Source of the DNA: Lentinula raphanica
Lineage: Eukaryota; Basidiomycota; Agaricomycetes; Agaricales; Omphalotaceae
Reading direction: 5' to 3'
NCBI GenBank assembly: GCA_027919835.1
Contig: JANVFP010000008.1
Span: 1,054,001-1,118,000 of the forward strand
DNA length: 64,000 nucleotides
The notes below the pieces were generated by a model. The model was not told where the DNA came from. It did not search any database and saw only the letters and a program-made list of their open reading frames with translations. The position numbers were made by a program, and so were the translations under genes. This document shows, piece by piece, positions 33,018-45,300 of the stretch; position 1 is the stretch's first letter, and every line of letters starts with the position of its first letter.

Positions 33018-35317
33018 ATGAGCTTTCAACTCGACACGGGCATTTGCCAACAAATTAACAGCCCTACCTTCAACGACGATGAACTTCGTGATCGTTCTCT
33101 TACGCTTCAAGTGGTATCCTTGAAAAAAGTTGGTAAACACCAGGAGGATACGCATCTTCCCTCTGATCGTTACCGTATCGTTTTGTCGGACGGCGCGCAT
33201 TTACTACAAGCCGTATTAGCGACTCAGCTCAATGATATGGTGGTAGAAGGAAATCTCAAGAAATACACCGTAGTTTGTGTAGAGAGGCTGTCTTGTAGTT
33301 ATATGCAAGGAAGGCGGTTAGCGACGCGTCATTTCAGTCGTGGTTAAGTCACTCAATTTGTAATACAGTCTGGTGATTGTCGTGCGCCTACGAATCCTTG
33401 GACAAGAGAATGAGAAGATTGGTGAACCAGTTCTTGTAGAAACAAATGCAAATTCGGAAGCTCCGACTCCTGCGGTCGAAACCCCTCTTCGGCGACAGCC
33501 TTCTGCTCAATCCACTTCCATCACCAATATTCCAGCACTATCTGTCTGTCCTCCTCCCCAGAGGGGCAACTGGCTTCCTATCGAGGGTCTTGGTCCTTAT
33601 CAAAACTATTGGACGATCAAAGCAAGAATTACTCAAAAGTCAGAACTCAAATCGTATTCGAATGCCCGCGGGGAAGGCAAGGTATTTAACGTGACTTTTA
33701 TGGATGAAACGGGTGAAATCAGAGCCACCGCGTTCAACGCTATCGCCGACAACCTTTACCCCAAATTGGAGGAAGGGAAGGTCTACTACGTCTCTAAAGG
33801 AAAAGTCAACCTCGCGAAGAAAAAATTCTCCAATGTCCAAAATGACTTTGAGATCACTCTAGAGGCTAAATCCGAGATTGAAGAGGTATGATTTGCCTAT
33901 GTGCAACGCTTCTTTATCTGAGCATATCTATTACAGTGTCTGGAAACGTCAAATCTTCCTATGATCAAGTATAGCTTCGTAACCTTGCAGGAGTTGCAAA
34001 AGTTGCCTAAAGACTCTACTTGTGGTACGTACGCCTAATCGTACAGGTATTAAGTGGTCTCATTGCCTAGCAGATGTAATCGCCATCCTGAATAACTACG
34101 GCGATGTTTCTGAGATCACTTCTCGAGCCACTAGTCGCACTGTTAGCATTTCGAATCATTGAGAATGCTCGCGTAATTATCTAACTGCAACCTCGTCTTT
34201 GCAGATGAAGAAGAGAGAATTGACACTGGTCGATCAATCTGGGTTTTCAACAAGGTTGACTCTCTGGGGCAACCAAGCTGAGAATTTCAGCCCTGATGAA
34301 CAAAGCCCGGTGATTGCTTTTAAGGGTGTCAAAGTCGGCGATTATGGAGGTCAGTGTGTTGTTTCATCGATAGAGAATCATTTCGGCTGAATTCTCTTCG
34401 CTCTAACAGGACGCTCGCTTGGAATGGTAGCGAGTGCGACCATGACCCAAAATCCAGATATCCCAGAATCGCATGCTCTCCGAGGCTGGTACGACTCAGC
34501 TGGCAGTAAATCGACCTTCCAATCCTATAGTGTCGCAAACGGATTGTTCACTGGATCAAGCGGAGCCGGGTTCAATCGCTCAGCGATCAAATCCCTCCTC
34601 GAAATGGAGCTAGAAGCCAACCGAATTCCCGACTCGGACGAGAAACCGGTCTATTTCTCTACTAGGGCGATGTTGATGTACATCAGATGTGAGAACATCG
34701 CTTATCCAGCGTGCGAGACCTGTAAGAGGAAGGTTGTTGAGGATGGGGGCTCGTGGAGATGTGATAAGTGCGACAAATTATTGAGTCGCCCTACTTACAG
34801 GTATACCAATGTCTGTTATATTCTCATCCAGTAATGGTCTCCTTTTCACAGGTACATCTTGTCATTCGCTGTTTCTGATCACACAGGTCAAGCCTGGTTC
34901 CAAGGGTTCAACGATGTCGGCAATACACTCTTTGGAAAATCTGCAAATGAAATCATTGAGATCAAGGTAGGTTGAGGTCCAATTGGACATATTATTCATG
35001 CGACTGATTGGATTTGTCCAGGACAGCGATGATGCCCAATACAATTTCATTTTGGCGAAGGCCTGCTGCAAGTCGTACAACTTTGTGCTTCGCGTGAAAC
35101 GCGACAACTATAATGTTCGTCCGTCGGCAATGACTTGATTCTTCGTCTGACTTCTGATGTCTATTGACGTTAGGGCAACACCCGTATCAGGTATGGGGTT
35201 GTTTGTATCTTGCCATTGAACTACAAGGAAGAATGCGAAGTCCTGCTGAACTTGATGGACACCCCTTGGGGTCAACAGGAATTGAAAATGGAGCCGAACG
35301 AGATGACGGTGTACTGA
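33018..35317 (+). CDS. RFA1: Replication protein A large subunit (RPA1/RFA1), copy B
   Basis: A second complete RPA1 gene, offset by 29088 bp from copy A with the same nine-exon structure. I saw no indel or substitution in the coding exons on visual comparison, so both loci should encode the same 619-aa protein with four OB folds and the C4 zinc ribbon (474, 477, 490, 493). RPA1 is normally single-copy in fungi. If the assembly is right, this strain carries an extra dose; alternatively the two copies are an assembly artefact of allelic haplotypes, although different flanks on both sides argue against a simple one. Confidence 0.93.
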
Positions 35318-36353
35318 ATACTACAGAACGGTTTCTGTACCATAGTCCTTGTTTATAGTGTGTCTGCCTTATATTTTGTACTCGATATTTGAACTCGTTG
35401 GTTTTTCGTTGAAATCGAAGTGGAAAGGAAACTGGACTGTCGCGAATGCCTGTCGTGCAAAATCTCAACTGAATAAACAAGAGAACAAGTTTTGATTGGT
35501 TGACTATGCTACATTATGTAGTAAGTACACTACTTATACCTCGTCAACTCGTTTCGAAACTCACCGAAATATGATATTACAAAACAGAACTACAGACTGA
35601 GAAATGAAGAAAATGTGAGATCACTTCTAGAGTCCATCTGCCCCAGTACTAGTGGATGATTTCGACTTTGAGCTCCCTCAATATGACCAGGTGACAAAAT
35701 GATCATGACTCGAATGCCAAATGGTCAAACCAATTCTCCACTGTCGTCGAGACTCGAAACCAGTTCTTCATTGCCGTGTAGAATGAACGTGAGCACAACT
35801 GAGGAGTGTGGGATCTGGTCTGGATGTGTGTGCAGGATCGATGAAGTCTGGGACTCTAGGTTTGCCCATGAAGACGTAGGAGACACCAGTGCTTAGAAAG
35901 CACATGGGGTCGAAGGCAAGATCCTTGAAGAAATTCAAGGTAACCTCGACCAGCGCTTGGGAAATGCACTGGTTCGACGTGAAGATCCTGGACGGAACCA
36001 AGGTAGCCTTGGAGTCATGATGAGTAAGTGAGTGAGTTGTGTCCCAGAAAGACCAGACGGAAAATTTTACCCAAATGATTCATCCGGAGCAGACTCGGCG
36101 TCCAAAAGTAGTGAGATGATGAGTGTGCCAGTGACAAAACTGAAAGAGCGAGGGTAGCGGGCTTTGCCGCATGCTGGCCCTAAATGAATTATGGTGGTAG
36201 TGGTGGTGGTGGTGCACGGTGTACAAGGGTGTACATACTACAGAGCGATGTGCGTTTCGGTGCGAAAAGGCCCGACTCGGCTTACATCGGCTGATTTCGG
36301 TATTGACATGTTCGACGTCTGATTTTCTTTTCTCTTCTCCTACTACTAGTACG

Positions 36354-36530
36354 ATGCCCAACTGCTTCTGTCAAAGGTGTAAAGGAGCACAAGTCTCCTC
36401 GAGAACTCTTCGGCCTCATATACCAATGTTTGCACAATGGAAAGCTGCAACCACATGTCAAAACTCGGGTAGCTTGTCTTCTGACGAAGAGGACGAAAGT
36501 GAGGACACAGACAAGGATATTAACTTTTAG
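36354..36530 (+). pseudogene. Tnp2-like transposase N-terminal fragment (copy B)
   Basis: Identical in layout to 7272-7448: a short frame starting MPNCFCQRCKG followed by an acidic patch and a stop, with no transposase core downstream. Confidence 0.4.
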
Positions 36531-36768
36531 TAAGGAGCAGGGAGAGTCAGCAGGGGAAGATGATCGAGCTACGAAACGACCTCGTATTGTAAGTAAACGG
36601 CCGCTTCACATCTTTTTTACTGGACTCAGCTAGTCGAATACGCAAGGCTTCATCCGCTCGGGGTTCGCTTCGCTCACCCCTCGCTCTTTCTCTCACTGAG
36701 AGTCAGCAGGGGAAGATGATCGAGCTACGAAACGACCTCGTATTGTAAGTAAACGTCGCATTGATTCT

Positions 36769-37800
36769 GTGGTGCTGTCCATCTCGGCTACCGCATTGTT
36801 TCGCGCTTTGTTGTTGGCTGGAGCCTGGGATCATGATATAGGCCCAGAACCTGCCGATCATCCCTATCTCGTAGCGTTCAGAAACGGCTTTTTGCTGCCT
36901 TGTGGCCCGTGGGGTGTTGGGTGTTGGGTTTCAATCTATCTCAAGTATGTGGCAACAGGTGGCAACCTTCAAGAATCATGACCTTTGGCAGTATTCAATA
37001 TATGTTATTGCTAGATTTCGCAACGTTATAAGCGACTTTGTTTTGTCGCTCATGGAGACAGGACCCGTGATAATACACCCAAATGTAGTACACGAATTCG
37101 TACAAAACACCCCCGAATTTGGCAAAATCCCGTATATGAGTTGTACAAAAGAGACCCAAATTTGGTGTGGGATGTCCGGGTTCCAGTCATGGATTTTTGT
37201 CTAGAAGATAGCAGATGGGGGTACGTGCTCGGATAGGCCATACGCGAACTCGGACAGATTTCTAGGACCGTTTGGGAAGGTTTCCGGAAATTTTGGCAAA
37301 ATCTACTAGGGGCCGTACACGAGTTCGTACAAAATGACCCCCAAAACTTGCTGCCAGGTTCGTACAAAACAGGCCAGATTTGAGTTGGTTTCGTGTATGA
37401 CATCTGGGTGTATTATCACGGGTCCTATGGAGACTCGTATCACAGGACTGAGGAGATTATTCAAAGCTTCGAATCGATTATATCGATTATCACCCAAGAT
37501 AAGCGATGCCATGGCAGACGCCATGGAATCAATCTTCCCAGCATTAGCCGATCAAGGGTTTCCTGAGGTTTCCTGCTCTCTTTTGGGAGTTTTTGGAGGG
37601 TTCAGAATTACCGCCTCCCCTGACTATGCAAGGATTACGAGACAGGTTCGCGGACGTTGTATCGTATGCGAAGGTTCTGCTGGGCATCCACTGGAGTGCC
37701 TCATATCTTCCTGGACGATCCTACAATCAAGGTATGAGATTATCCAAAGATCAGAGCCGTGTTCTCACAGGTCATAGGTTTGGTACTACTATGTATGCCT
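36769..37800 (+). pseudogene. HECT-like gene, decayed 3' half
   Basis: Parallels the 3' exons of the intact gene at 57000-57660: IGPEPADHPYLVAFRNGFLL, the intron, then FVLSLMET, RITG, PKISDAM and MESIFPALADQGFPE. It is split at 37060-37426 by an inverted-repeat element. After that the frame is lost by indels, for example between the segments matching SLIETRITG and PALFQKFLEG. The last exons of the intact gene are not found. Not expected to be functional. Confidence 0.75.
37060..37426. mobile_element. 367-bp MITE with 8-bp target-site duplication
   Basis: Perfect outer terminal inverted repeats AGGACCCGTGATAATACACC extend imperfectly to about 36 bp. They are bounded by the exact 8-bp duplication ATGGAGAC (37052-37059 and 37427-37434). 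Internal copies of TTCGTACAAAA recur in both orientations. Removing it rejoins the exon FVLSLMET-RITG. An 8-bp duplication fits hAT-like or KDZ-like elements. Copy A of the duplication ends before this site, so it cannot show an empty site; the gene at 57 kb does. Confidence 0.85.
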
Positions 37801-38215
37801 GAGAGGATATTTATCAGTACAGCAGGCCTATTGAGAAAATCAGTGTAGCATGCAATTCGATCGGACTGGTTTATGTACTTATGGTTGCCGTTCGTGTTGT
37901 GTTCGAACATTACACTTTGCATAGACCAATGCTTTAATCTTCCTTGAGCCTGAGATTCTACAGCGTCATTTGTATCATCTCAGTGGGACATATAATACAA
38001 CGTCAAGATCCAAAACTAACACCAGTTCCGAATCTAATACTCAAGTTTTATGTACATACTGTTCGAACTAACAAGATAGCAAAGGGAAGGTTGATTTGAC
38101 TAATTGGCTTGAGAGGCCATGTAAGTAGAGGTATGTATAAAATGCTCCAACATACGCAATGGAAGATGCCAAGATATCATATCATCCGCATCAAAATCTT
38201 GAGGTCCTATAGCTA
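37801..38215. other. Gene-free spacer
   Basis: No coherent reading frame or repeat seen between the HECT-like remnant and the next gene. Confidence 0.4.
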
Positions 38216-39887
38216 TCATGATGGCGTGCCAGAGTTTGCCTGATACATGTGCCCGATACTATACTGTTCGGGATGAGAGTACGCTCCATCTGCGGTTCCC
38301 CCCTCCCACGTGTGTGACGGGGGCGGAGAAGCCTTCAAGTTCACGTCCTCAAATTGAGTAAAGCTTTCTGGTGAACACGCTTCAGCTCCTTGTTCAGCGT
38401 AATCAATAACGCCCGCACTCCAGCTGCGCGTGAGCAGCGGCTTTGCAACCTCCGGAGGTCCTGGATAAGAGGAAGAGCGTTGAACAGCGCGCGTGGAATC
38501 AATCAGGGAGTCCGATCGTCGACTCATCAAACTATGATAGTCATAATTGGCCTGCCCGTCAGTGTTATAGCGAGGGGTTCCTCCACTGTAGTAACTTTCC
38601 AATGATTGTGAAGGTGGGTGTGTAGAAGAGCGGTCATAGGGTATGGAATAATACACTCGATTCCGATTGGTTACTGAAGTAAGTTGTCCTGGATTGCCTG
38701 ATAACACGATTACTCGTAATATACATCGGCAGAGAAATATGAGGACCCACCATAAGGCTGAGCATCTGATACATCGCATGCAGACGAGCATAAATCCACC
38801 TCGGAACCTCGATAGTATGAAGGAGGAACCCTATGTAAAACACTCGCAGAAGGCAAGCGAGACGGGGCCGTAGAATGATACGAACGCGGAGGTAAAGCGT
38901 GATGGTTCAGAGCCATACTATTACCACAAGCTTCTTGTTGCCCCAAGCCTTGCTGTTTGTTCTCCCACTGTGACATGGCAGGAACATGGGACACGTAGGG
39001 AGCTGTAGGATATGGATTCGAAGCAAGTTTGGAGGGAAGTGTTGATCTAGTCTCGTCTGGAGATGCATTTCCATCGTCTGCCAGGGTGATATCGAGATCA
39101 TGAGAGGGGTATTCATTTCTGGAGACTTGAGATCTATTTTCTCCCGGGCGACTGATTGGCCCAACTTGAAGGCTCTGCGGTCGATTAGAATGTGTATCGG
39201 TTGAGAAATGTCCACTTACACCAGCCTCTGGGGACCCCAGTTCATCGCTGCTGCTACTCCTACTAGGACTGCCGGGGGGTTCAACCACTTTCGACATTTG
39301 CTAGCGAGTTTGCGTGAGATAAAACGATGCAACTGCATTGATGCATGATTATCTTACATCCATTTGTACAGCCTCTCTGAGAGGCTTCAGTAGCTCATCC
39401 TCCAAAGATTGTTTGTGCCAGGCCAGTAGGACGTCGTATTGTTGTTCAGTGATATCCATGAGATCCAGAACACGTAGCTTTTTGACTACAGCCACGCGTG
39501 TGCATTTGACGTACGGGGGGCAATTGCTGCACTGAAGGGCAGTAGCTCGAACCTCGCAAGGCTTCTTCCTCGTTTCGCATTGCTCGCATCCCTGTGTAGT
39601 GCATCGTAGAGAATCAGTTCCAAGATAAATCGTAGATTTATATTGTAGATACGAACAACATGGCGATACCTCACATTGAGTTCGCGTCTTTCCTTGAGTG
39701 AGCCATGCTTTTTGTATATGATAGCAAAGGTTTTCTTGAGCTGTTCCGTGACGCCTTCTGCGTCGGAAGAAGCAGCAGCACTGGCGGCAATGGTATCAAT
39801 CGAAGTTTCATCGTATATTATACGTCGAAGCCTAGGAACACGACCTTTTCGGTGCTCTGAAGCCTCCCTTTGGTATGGATGCTCCAT
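38216..39887 (-). CDS. Zn2Cys6-like cluster protein, probable regulator
   Basis: Four exons from the ATG at 39887 to the stop at 38216, about 490 aa. Exon 1 is charged (RRIIYDETSIDTIAASA...). Exon 2 opens with a six-cysteine cluster of spacing C-x2-C-x6-C-x8-C-x2-C-x5-C and a basic RKK between the second and third Cys, matching the Zn2Cys6 fungal DNA-binding pattern. LMDITEQQYDVLLAWHKQ follows. Exons 3-4 are Ser/Pro/Tyr-rich without further domains. The last intron uses the donor GTGGGT so that ...QPYG joins NPGQLTSVTNRNR. It is probably a nuclear regulator. The cluster sits about 75 aa in, later than usual, and no fungal TF middle domain is visible, so DNA binding is an inference. Confidence 0.6.
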
Positions 39888-40053
39888 GCGGACTGGTAAA
39901 GATGGTCGTCGTGAAAAAAGTGAGTTGTAGTATAGATCTGCGGGTTTTGTGAGAACGACGTCGGCACTGCATAAATGATGATGCTTGTTATTAGTACTGG
40001 TTCTCTATGCAGTGGCGGAGCCACGGCTTATCATGGCTTCGCTCAATGATTAC

Positions 40054-40318
40054 ATAAATTCGGCGATAAAGTCACTGTGCATCAAATTTTCGTCAGAGGA
40101 AGGAAGGAAAATACTCGGCTCCACCCGAAAACAAGTTGGTATACAGTACACTATACCCTACTATACCTCCTCAATTCGTTTCAAAACTTGAGATACAACA
40201 CTATAAAGCACAAAACCACAGATGTGGGGTCCCGTAAGGGAACAGCCGGGCCCTACTCTTCTGGAGGCTTCCAGTAAATTCGGCGAAAAAGTCGCTGGCA
40301 TCAATTTTTCGTCAGAGC
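40054..40318 (+). repeat. Short direct repeat pair
   Basis: A segment of about 45 bp with AAATTCGGCGA...AAGTC...TTTTCGTCAGAG occurs at about 40054-40100 and again at about 40273-40318. The interval contains a CCTCAATTCGTTTC patch similar to the dispersed repeat near 6450. Confidence 0.55.
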
Positions 40319-40422
40319 TTCTGGTGAGTTTTGCAAAAAAAGAATATTCAATTCAGGTTAGTGCCTCAGGCCTCATCAGTCATCTCCTTCTGTAAAGAAA
40401 GAAGCCTCTTTTCAATGTATTA

Positions 40423-41020
40423 TTGCGAGCGAAGCGAAGCAAGTGGGTTCATGTGAGGACAGAGTGATGTCCTCGGAGTTTGTACTTGTTTGTAAAAGTC
40501 GGGCACCCAGATAGATTTTCATGCTCGTTCTGACATATATGCTTGATTTCCCGCTCAAACCTTGGTTCATCTCGCTCTCAAAGTATGCTCTTGGTGAATG
40601 AAGAAAGTGTTCGCTCTGTTTTTGAACGGTGTTATGACTGCAAAATTGAGCAGTTTGTCTTCGGAGAGGTTTGGACGCTTTCATGATCAAAACCCTCAAG
40701 TGAATTTTGTGCTCTTTTTCTTTGCTAATGTGAACGTCTACAGGCTGTTGTGTACTTCCTGTAACCGCTTCTCAAAACCCATTGTCATCTCGTTCATTCA
40801 CTTGCAGTGGCACGCGCACCGCCGAACCATGAATGGTATCACCACTGTTGTAACTTTCTCCAGCATTTTATGCTGTTCTAGGACTGTGCATGCAACTCGT
40901 GTATATTGTGTATACAATGAACATATAATATTGTCGCTGCTCAATCAAATCACAAATTATGAGTAAACACCAGTTCGTGCTTCCTTCGCGAGCACCAAAC
41001 CGTGTGCCACTGTTACTTTA
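40423..41020 (+). repeat. Hairpin-ended repeat family, member R1
   Basis: Starts TTGCGAGCGAAGCGAAGCAA and ends CGCGAGCACCAAACCGTGTG followed by a short hairpin (ACCGTG...CACTGT). An internal block GTTTGTACTTGTTTG...ATATATGCT is common to all members. No coding capacity. It is tail to tail with R2. Confidence 0.6.
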
Positions 41021-41502
41021 CAAGGTATTCACCGTAGCACGGTGATGTGCTCGCGAAGCTTAATCCTAGTTGAGAGTGATTTTTAATGAGGCTGATTGAG
41101 TACTCTGAAAAGTATTTGAGTAGATGAAGGGGAAAAAGCACAAAACTCACCCAGATGTGCCGGCACCTCCGAATCTTCCAATTTCTCCCAGTAAAACGCA
41201 CAAAGCTCTTGGAAGAATCACATCGTTCAAAAGTGTGTAGACTGGTTCGGGCACTTGAGGCGAGCATACTTCTGAGAGCATTAGGAAAAATATGAGGATT
41301 TGATCAGAAGCAGGCATACTGCAGGCATATATCAAGCATATATCTCAAAACGAGCAAATTCTATCGTTCCCCCGGAAATCCAAGCCCGCACCAATATTTG
41401 TAATCATTCGTTTGCCTTGCGCCGTTTTTGCCAAACAAGTACAAACTCAGACCACACTCTACGGTCCTCACATGAACCCAGTTGCTTCGCTTCGCTCGCA
41501 AT
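41021..41502 (-). repeat. Hairpin-ended repeat family, member R2
   Basis: Minus-strand copy with the same start block (complement at about 41466-41502) and an end block near 41021-41060 containing CACCGTAGCACGGTG. Immediately followed by R3 in the same orientation. Confidence 0.55.
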
Positions 41503-41504
41503 AA

Positions 41505-42108
41505 AGTAACCGTGGCACACGGTTTGGTGCTCGCGAAGGAAGCTCAGAATCCTGGCTCTTGGTACACATACTAAATGTGCATTGTACATTAGGCTATTTC
41601 AGAGTTGTAGTGCTTAATGGAGAGAAGAATGACCAAGAAATTGAGTTGTGAACAGAGACGAAGTGAGATGAGAATGTCAAGTCTTCAGTACTCAGCCTTT
41701 GAAAGTTGGGCCGCCATTGAGCAATGTTCATGAGCACCGAATGCGGTCATGACAGAGAATCTAGCAATGCAGAAAGCAGATCTATCATGATGAACAGAGA
41801 GAAAGAGCGCAACAACTCACTCGATGGCGGCACATTCCATTTCTTCAAAATCTCCTTGAAAGCGTTGCCAAACGTTCAGATTTTGGTCTTTTTGCACCAA
41901 TCAAAGCCCACAGAACTCAAGCAGCATCCACGTCGAGCATTCAAATCTGAGCCGTTCAGAGAAAAAGAGCAAGAAATGAACGGGAAAACGAGCATATATT
42001 TCAAAATGAGCGAAAGTTATCGCTGTCACGCAAAATAACAAACAAGTACAAATTCAGACTTGACTCTCTTGCCTCACATGAACCCAGATTGCTTCGCTTC
42101 GCTCGCAA
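41505..42108 (-). repeat. Hairpin-ended repeat family, member R3
   Basis: Minus-strand copy; start block complement at about 42070-42108, end block at 41505-41545 with ACCGTGGCACACGGT. R1-R3 form a cluster of three adjacent copies (one plus, two minus). Confidence 0.6.
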
Positions 42109-42387
42109 CAAGAGTTGGAGAAAGTTTCCGACAAGAGTCATAAATTGAAGAAACAATAAATGGGCTACAGGTTTCATTTTTCCTAGAGCTTTGCATACGT
42201 ATGTCCTCGTATGTCCAGGTTATAAGTTGCGCGCGGCCAGGTTATGAATTGCAAGCGACCAGGTTATAAAGTTGCGAGTGGCCAGGTCGGGTTCTGTGGC
42301 CTGATATTTTACACGGGATAAGCGGGGAGAGGAGATATTACATAAAGGCGGATGTCTTTCCATCTTCCTCAAGAGAAATAAGGGGCC

Positions 42388-45300
42388 TTGTACTTGACCC
42401 TCTTCTTAACTTATTCTCATCTACTCCCCTTAGAGCTGGCAGATTTCCCAACGCAGCTAGGCTCAGGGCCACCTCTTTCATCTTCTTCAGCCCAAGCCCA
42501 ACGACTTATGACGACATCTCCCGGAGGCTCTTTCTTGGAAGGTCAAACTTTTGGAAATCCTTCGATTGAGAGAACAGAGATTGAGCGCTTGTGAACGTGA
42601 ACTCCGGCTTAGAGAAGAACGTTTACAAGCACGGGAGGCTGAGCTGGAAGCACACCTTGCAGAGGTGAGTAAAGTTCCGTCGAAATCCCTCTCTCCGCGG
42701 TTGCCTACGACGGTGAACCTTCATCCTGGGAAAGGCAAGAACCTCTTGAAAACAACGAAACCGAACCTTACGCCAGCGAACGCGGTGAACCACCCTTTGA
42801 CGCCGATGACGAACCTCCATTCCTCAACTTAGAGCCTCTTACAGACATCAACGTTGAACGCGGCGCAGACGTACGATCCCTTTGCTGAACCTCTCTACAA
42901 CGGCGAACGCAGTTCTGAACAACTCTTCGATGATGACAATGAAGAACTTCCCTTCCCCTTCCCCATCGTAGAGCCTTCCTCGGACGTCAATGTTGAACGC
43001 GGCGAAGACGTACCTGAAGACGTTTCAACTGATTACCACGGCGGAAGTGGTGACGATCTTGGAGACGTTGACCTCTTACACCCATTGGTTAACGAAGATG
43101 ATTTAGACCTTGTGTACCCGTACCCTGAAGTCTTGCCTGACGGGACGTGTGTCAAAGTCGGAGGAGCCTGCCTCAATCAAAGGAAGTTGAGGAGCAGGAG
43201 GGGAATATGATCGATGATTATGCGAGCCTCAAGGGGAAAGTACAAGCTCAGGTGAGTGTTCCACCCTTCTGTTGAGACAGTTATTCACAGATCATGGAAA
43301 GCAGCGCGGCTCGCGGAAAAGGTCTAGAGAGGAGGAAGTAGAAGAAGAAGGTGGTGGTAACAACGTGGCTGGAGATGACCCACCTCCGGCTGCTCATCGT
43401 GGAGTTTGTGGTCGAGGTGGGGTCAGTGTAGCTGCTTCCAAGAGAAGGAAAGTTGCTGGCGAGAACCGGTCATCCTCACAAGACCACGAATTTGTTGAGA
43501 TTTCCACACCAGCTTCTCCTAGCAATGAGGTATTGGCTCAAGCCAATTCTTTATTGATAGAGATAGCCACTGGTAAAGGAACCACTGCGGAGTCGGACGA
43601 TTGTGATGCCTGGATTCAAACGCTTAGGGAAAATCTGGGTGGCATGGAGTGGGAGGAGGAGGAAAGTTTGGGTGAAGATACCCTCTTTAACTTGGCTAGG
43701 CGTTGCTCTCGTGGAGATTCCTCAGATTTAGGAGTGACATTTACTAAGATGTTGAATGAACTCATGATCGCTGCAAAAAAATCAACAGGTGCTTACCACG
43801 TTTTGTTTTTTGGAAGACTCTTACCTTTTCTGAAAACGCTGACTTGGGCAGTGTGCTTCTTTTCCAGGCTCTGCATCGCCCAACATGTAGGCCCTGTGCC
43901 AAGCCAGTTTTAAGAACTCTGATGGAACGAGGAATTTCTCTTCATTCATCCTTTAATTGGTCCAGTGCTGGCATGCGTTGGGCTAGGCTGGCCGCTGCAG
44001 GTAAGTCTATGCGGTTAGGCAGAGAAGATGAATTAACGAACATTTTCAGGAACCGTATACTTGCTGATAATCATATCGTTAAAATCTGGGCTGGCTGCTG
44101 AATTGAGAGGAAGAACAGTTTCTTGTAACGTTGTGATAGCCCTGGCCAATCAGATAAGGCAGCCCAAGACTCCTGGTAAGAATTGATGAATAGTTATTGT
44201 TCCTCCACCTATCTTTTACACCTGTTTACAGCCTTTCAGACGTTGATAAAAACAGAATTAATTCCTTTGGTGATAAAGCTTTCAAGAACTATACCCCTCA
44301 AGATACCTGCGATGATGGCAGGCGAGGTGCTTCGACACTTCAACATACCTCCTTTTCTTGAAGCAGGAGACGTTGCAAATCTAGACCGTTACTTCAACTT
44401 GTTTGATTCTGAGCAGGTCCTATCGTTATCGACCATGACTATCTTTTGATATTCAGCCAATCTTTAGAACAGCTTTTACGTTGGACAGAAGCTCAGAAAC
44501 ATGGCAAGAGCTTATAACATACACGGAGAACAATGTCTCTCCTGGTCCTTTTTACTCTCTCAGTCTCATCAACAACTCTGTTCTACGTGGAAGTCGAGAC
44601 TTGGATGACCAACTGTAACCTCCGTTGATTTCAGGTACTTTGCTTTCTTTCTTTCTTTGATATAAATTCCTCTGACTTTTTTCTGCTTTACATTGTGAGG
44701 ATGAAAGAAATTCTCTGCTTACTCAAGGCAATACATCTTTATTCGCGAACAGTCTGTCTTTCCTCAACGATTACCTCTTGATACAGTCCACTTCCAGTTA
44801 CGATAGTTCTCAATCTTCCATGAAGAAAGAGAAAAGAAGATCTCCCTTTCCTGTTAAGTCAAAAGATCAGCGGAGAGAATGGACTCAGACCCAGAGAACG
44901 CACGCTTCGAACGGAAATATACCTTTAACATTAGAGGAGTTTGCTATCGGGGTATTCGATTTCTTTACTACTTGGAAGATCATACCAGCTAACACTCAGT
45001 ACCAGATGGTGGAAAGATATCATAAGGACAGTAAACGTACGTCGTAGGGGCTGACTTAAGAGCAATCAAAAATGGCTCCACTTACCCAGGGTATTGATCT
45101 AAGGGTAGGTTTTCGTCACTTTTCTGAAAACAAACTGTTCATTATTTGTTGAGAAGAGAACTTCAGGTTCTAGACTCTGATTCTCAGCTCATAGTCAACG
45201 TCGATAGTACCCTGGGGTATCTAAGAGAGATCGTTTGATGACTGCTTTGCAAGCTTTTTGTGAAGTGGCTCCAGTCAAGCTAACTTCTCAAGATACTGCC

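Larger units (their letters stand above)
29205..36988. repeat. Segmental duplication, copy B
   Basis: Direct repeat of 1-7906. Here the right side is continuous with the rest of the HECT-like fragment (37 kb) and matches the layout of the intact gene at 57 kb. Copy B therefore keeps the older right-hand context and copy A is the one cut at 7906. Near-identity of two 7.8-kb units implies a recent duplication or gene conversion. Confidence 0.95.

Noticed and set aside
40423..42108. GCGAGCGAAGCGAAGC repeats as a CRISPR-like array
   Set aside because: Spacing is irregular (hundreds of bp), orientation changes, and the organism is a eukaryote; they are copies of a dispersed repeat.
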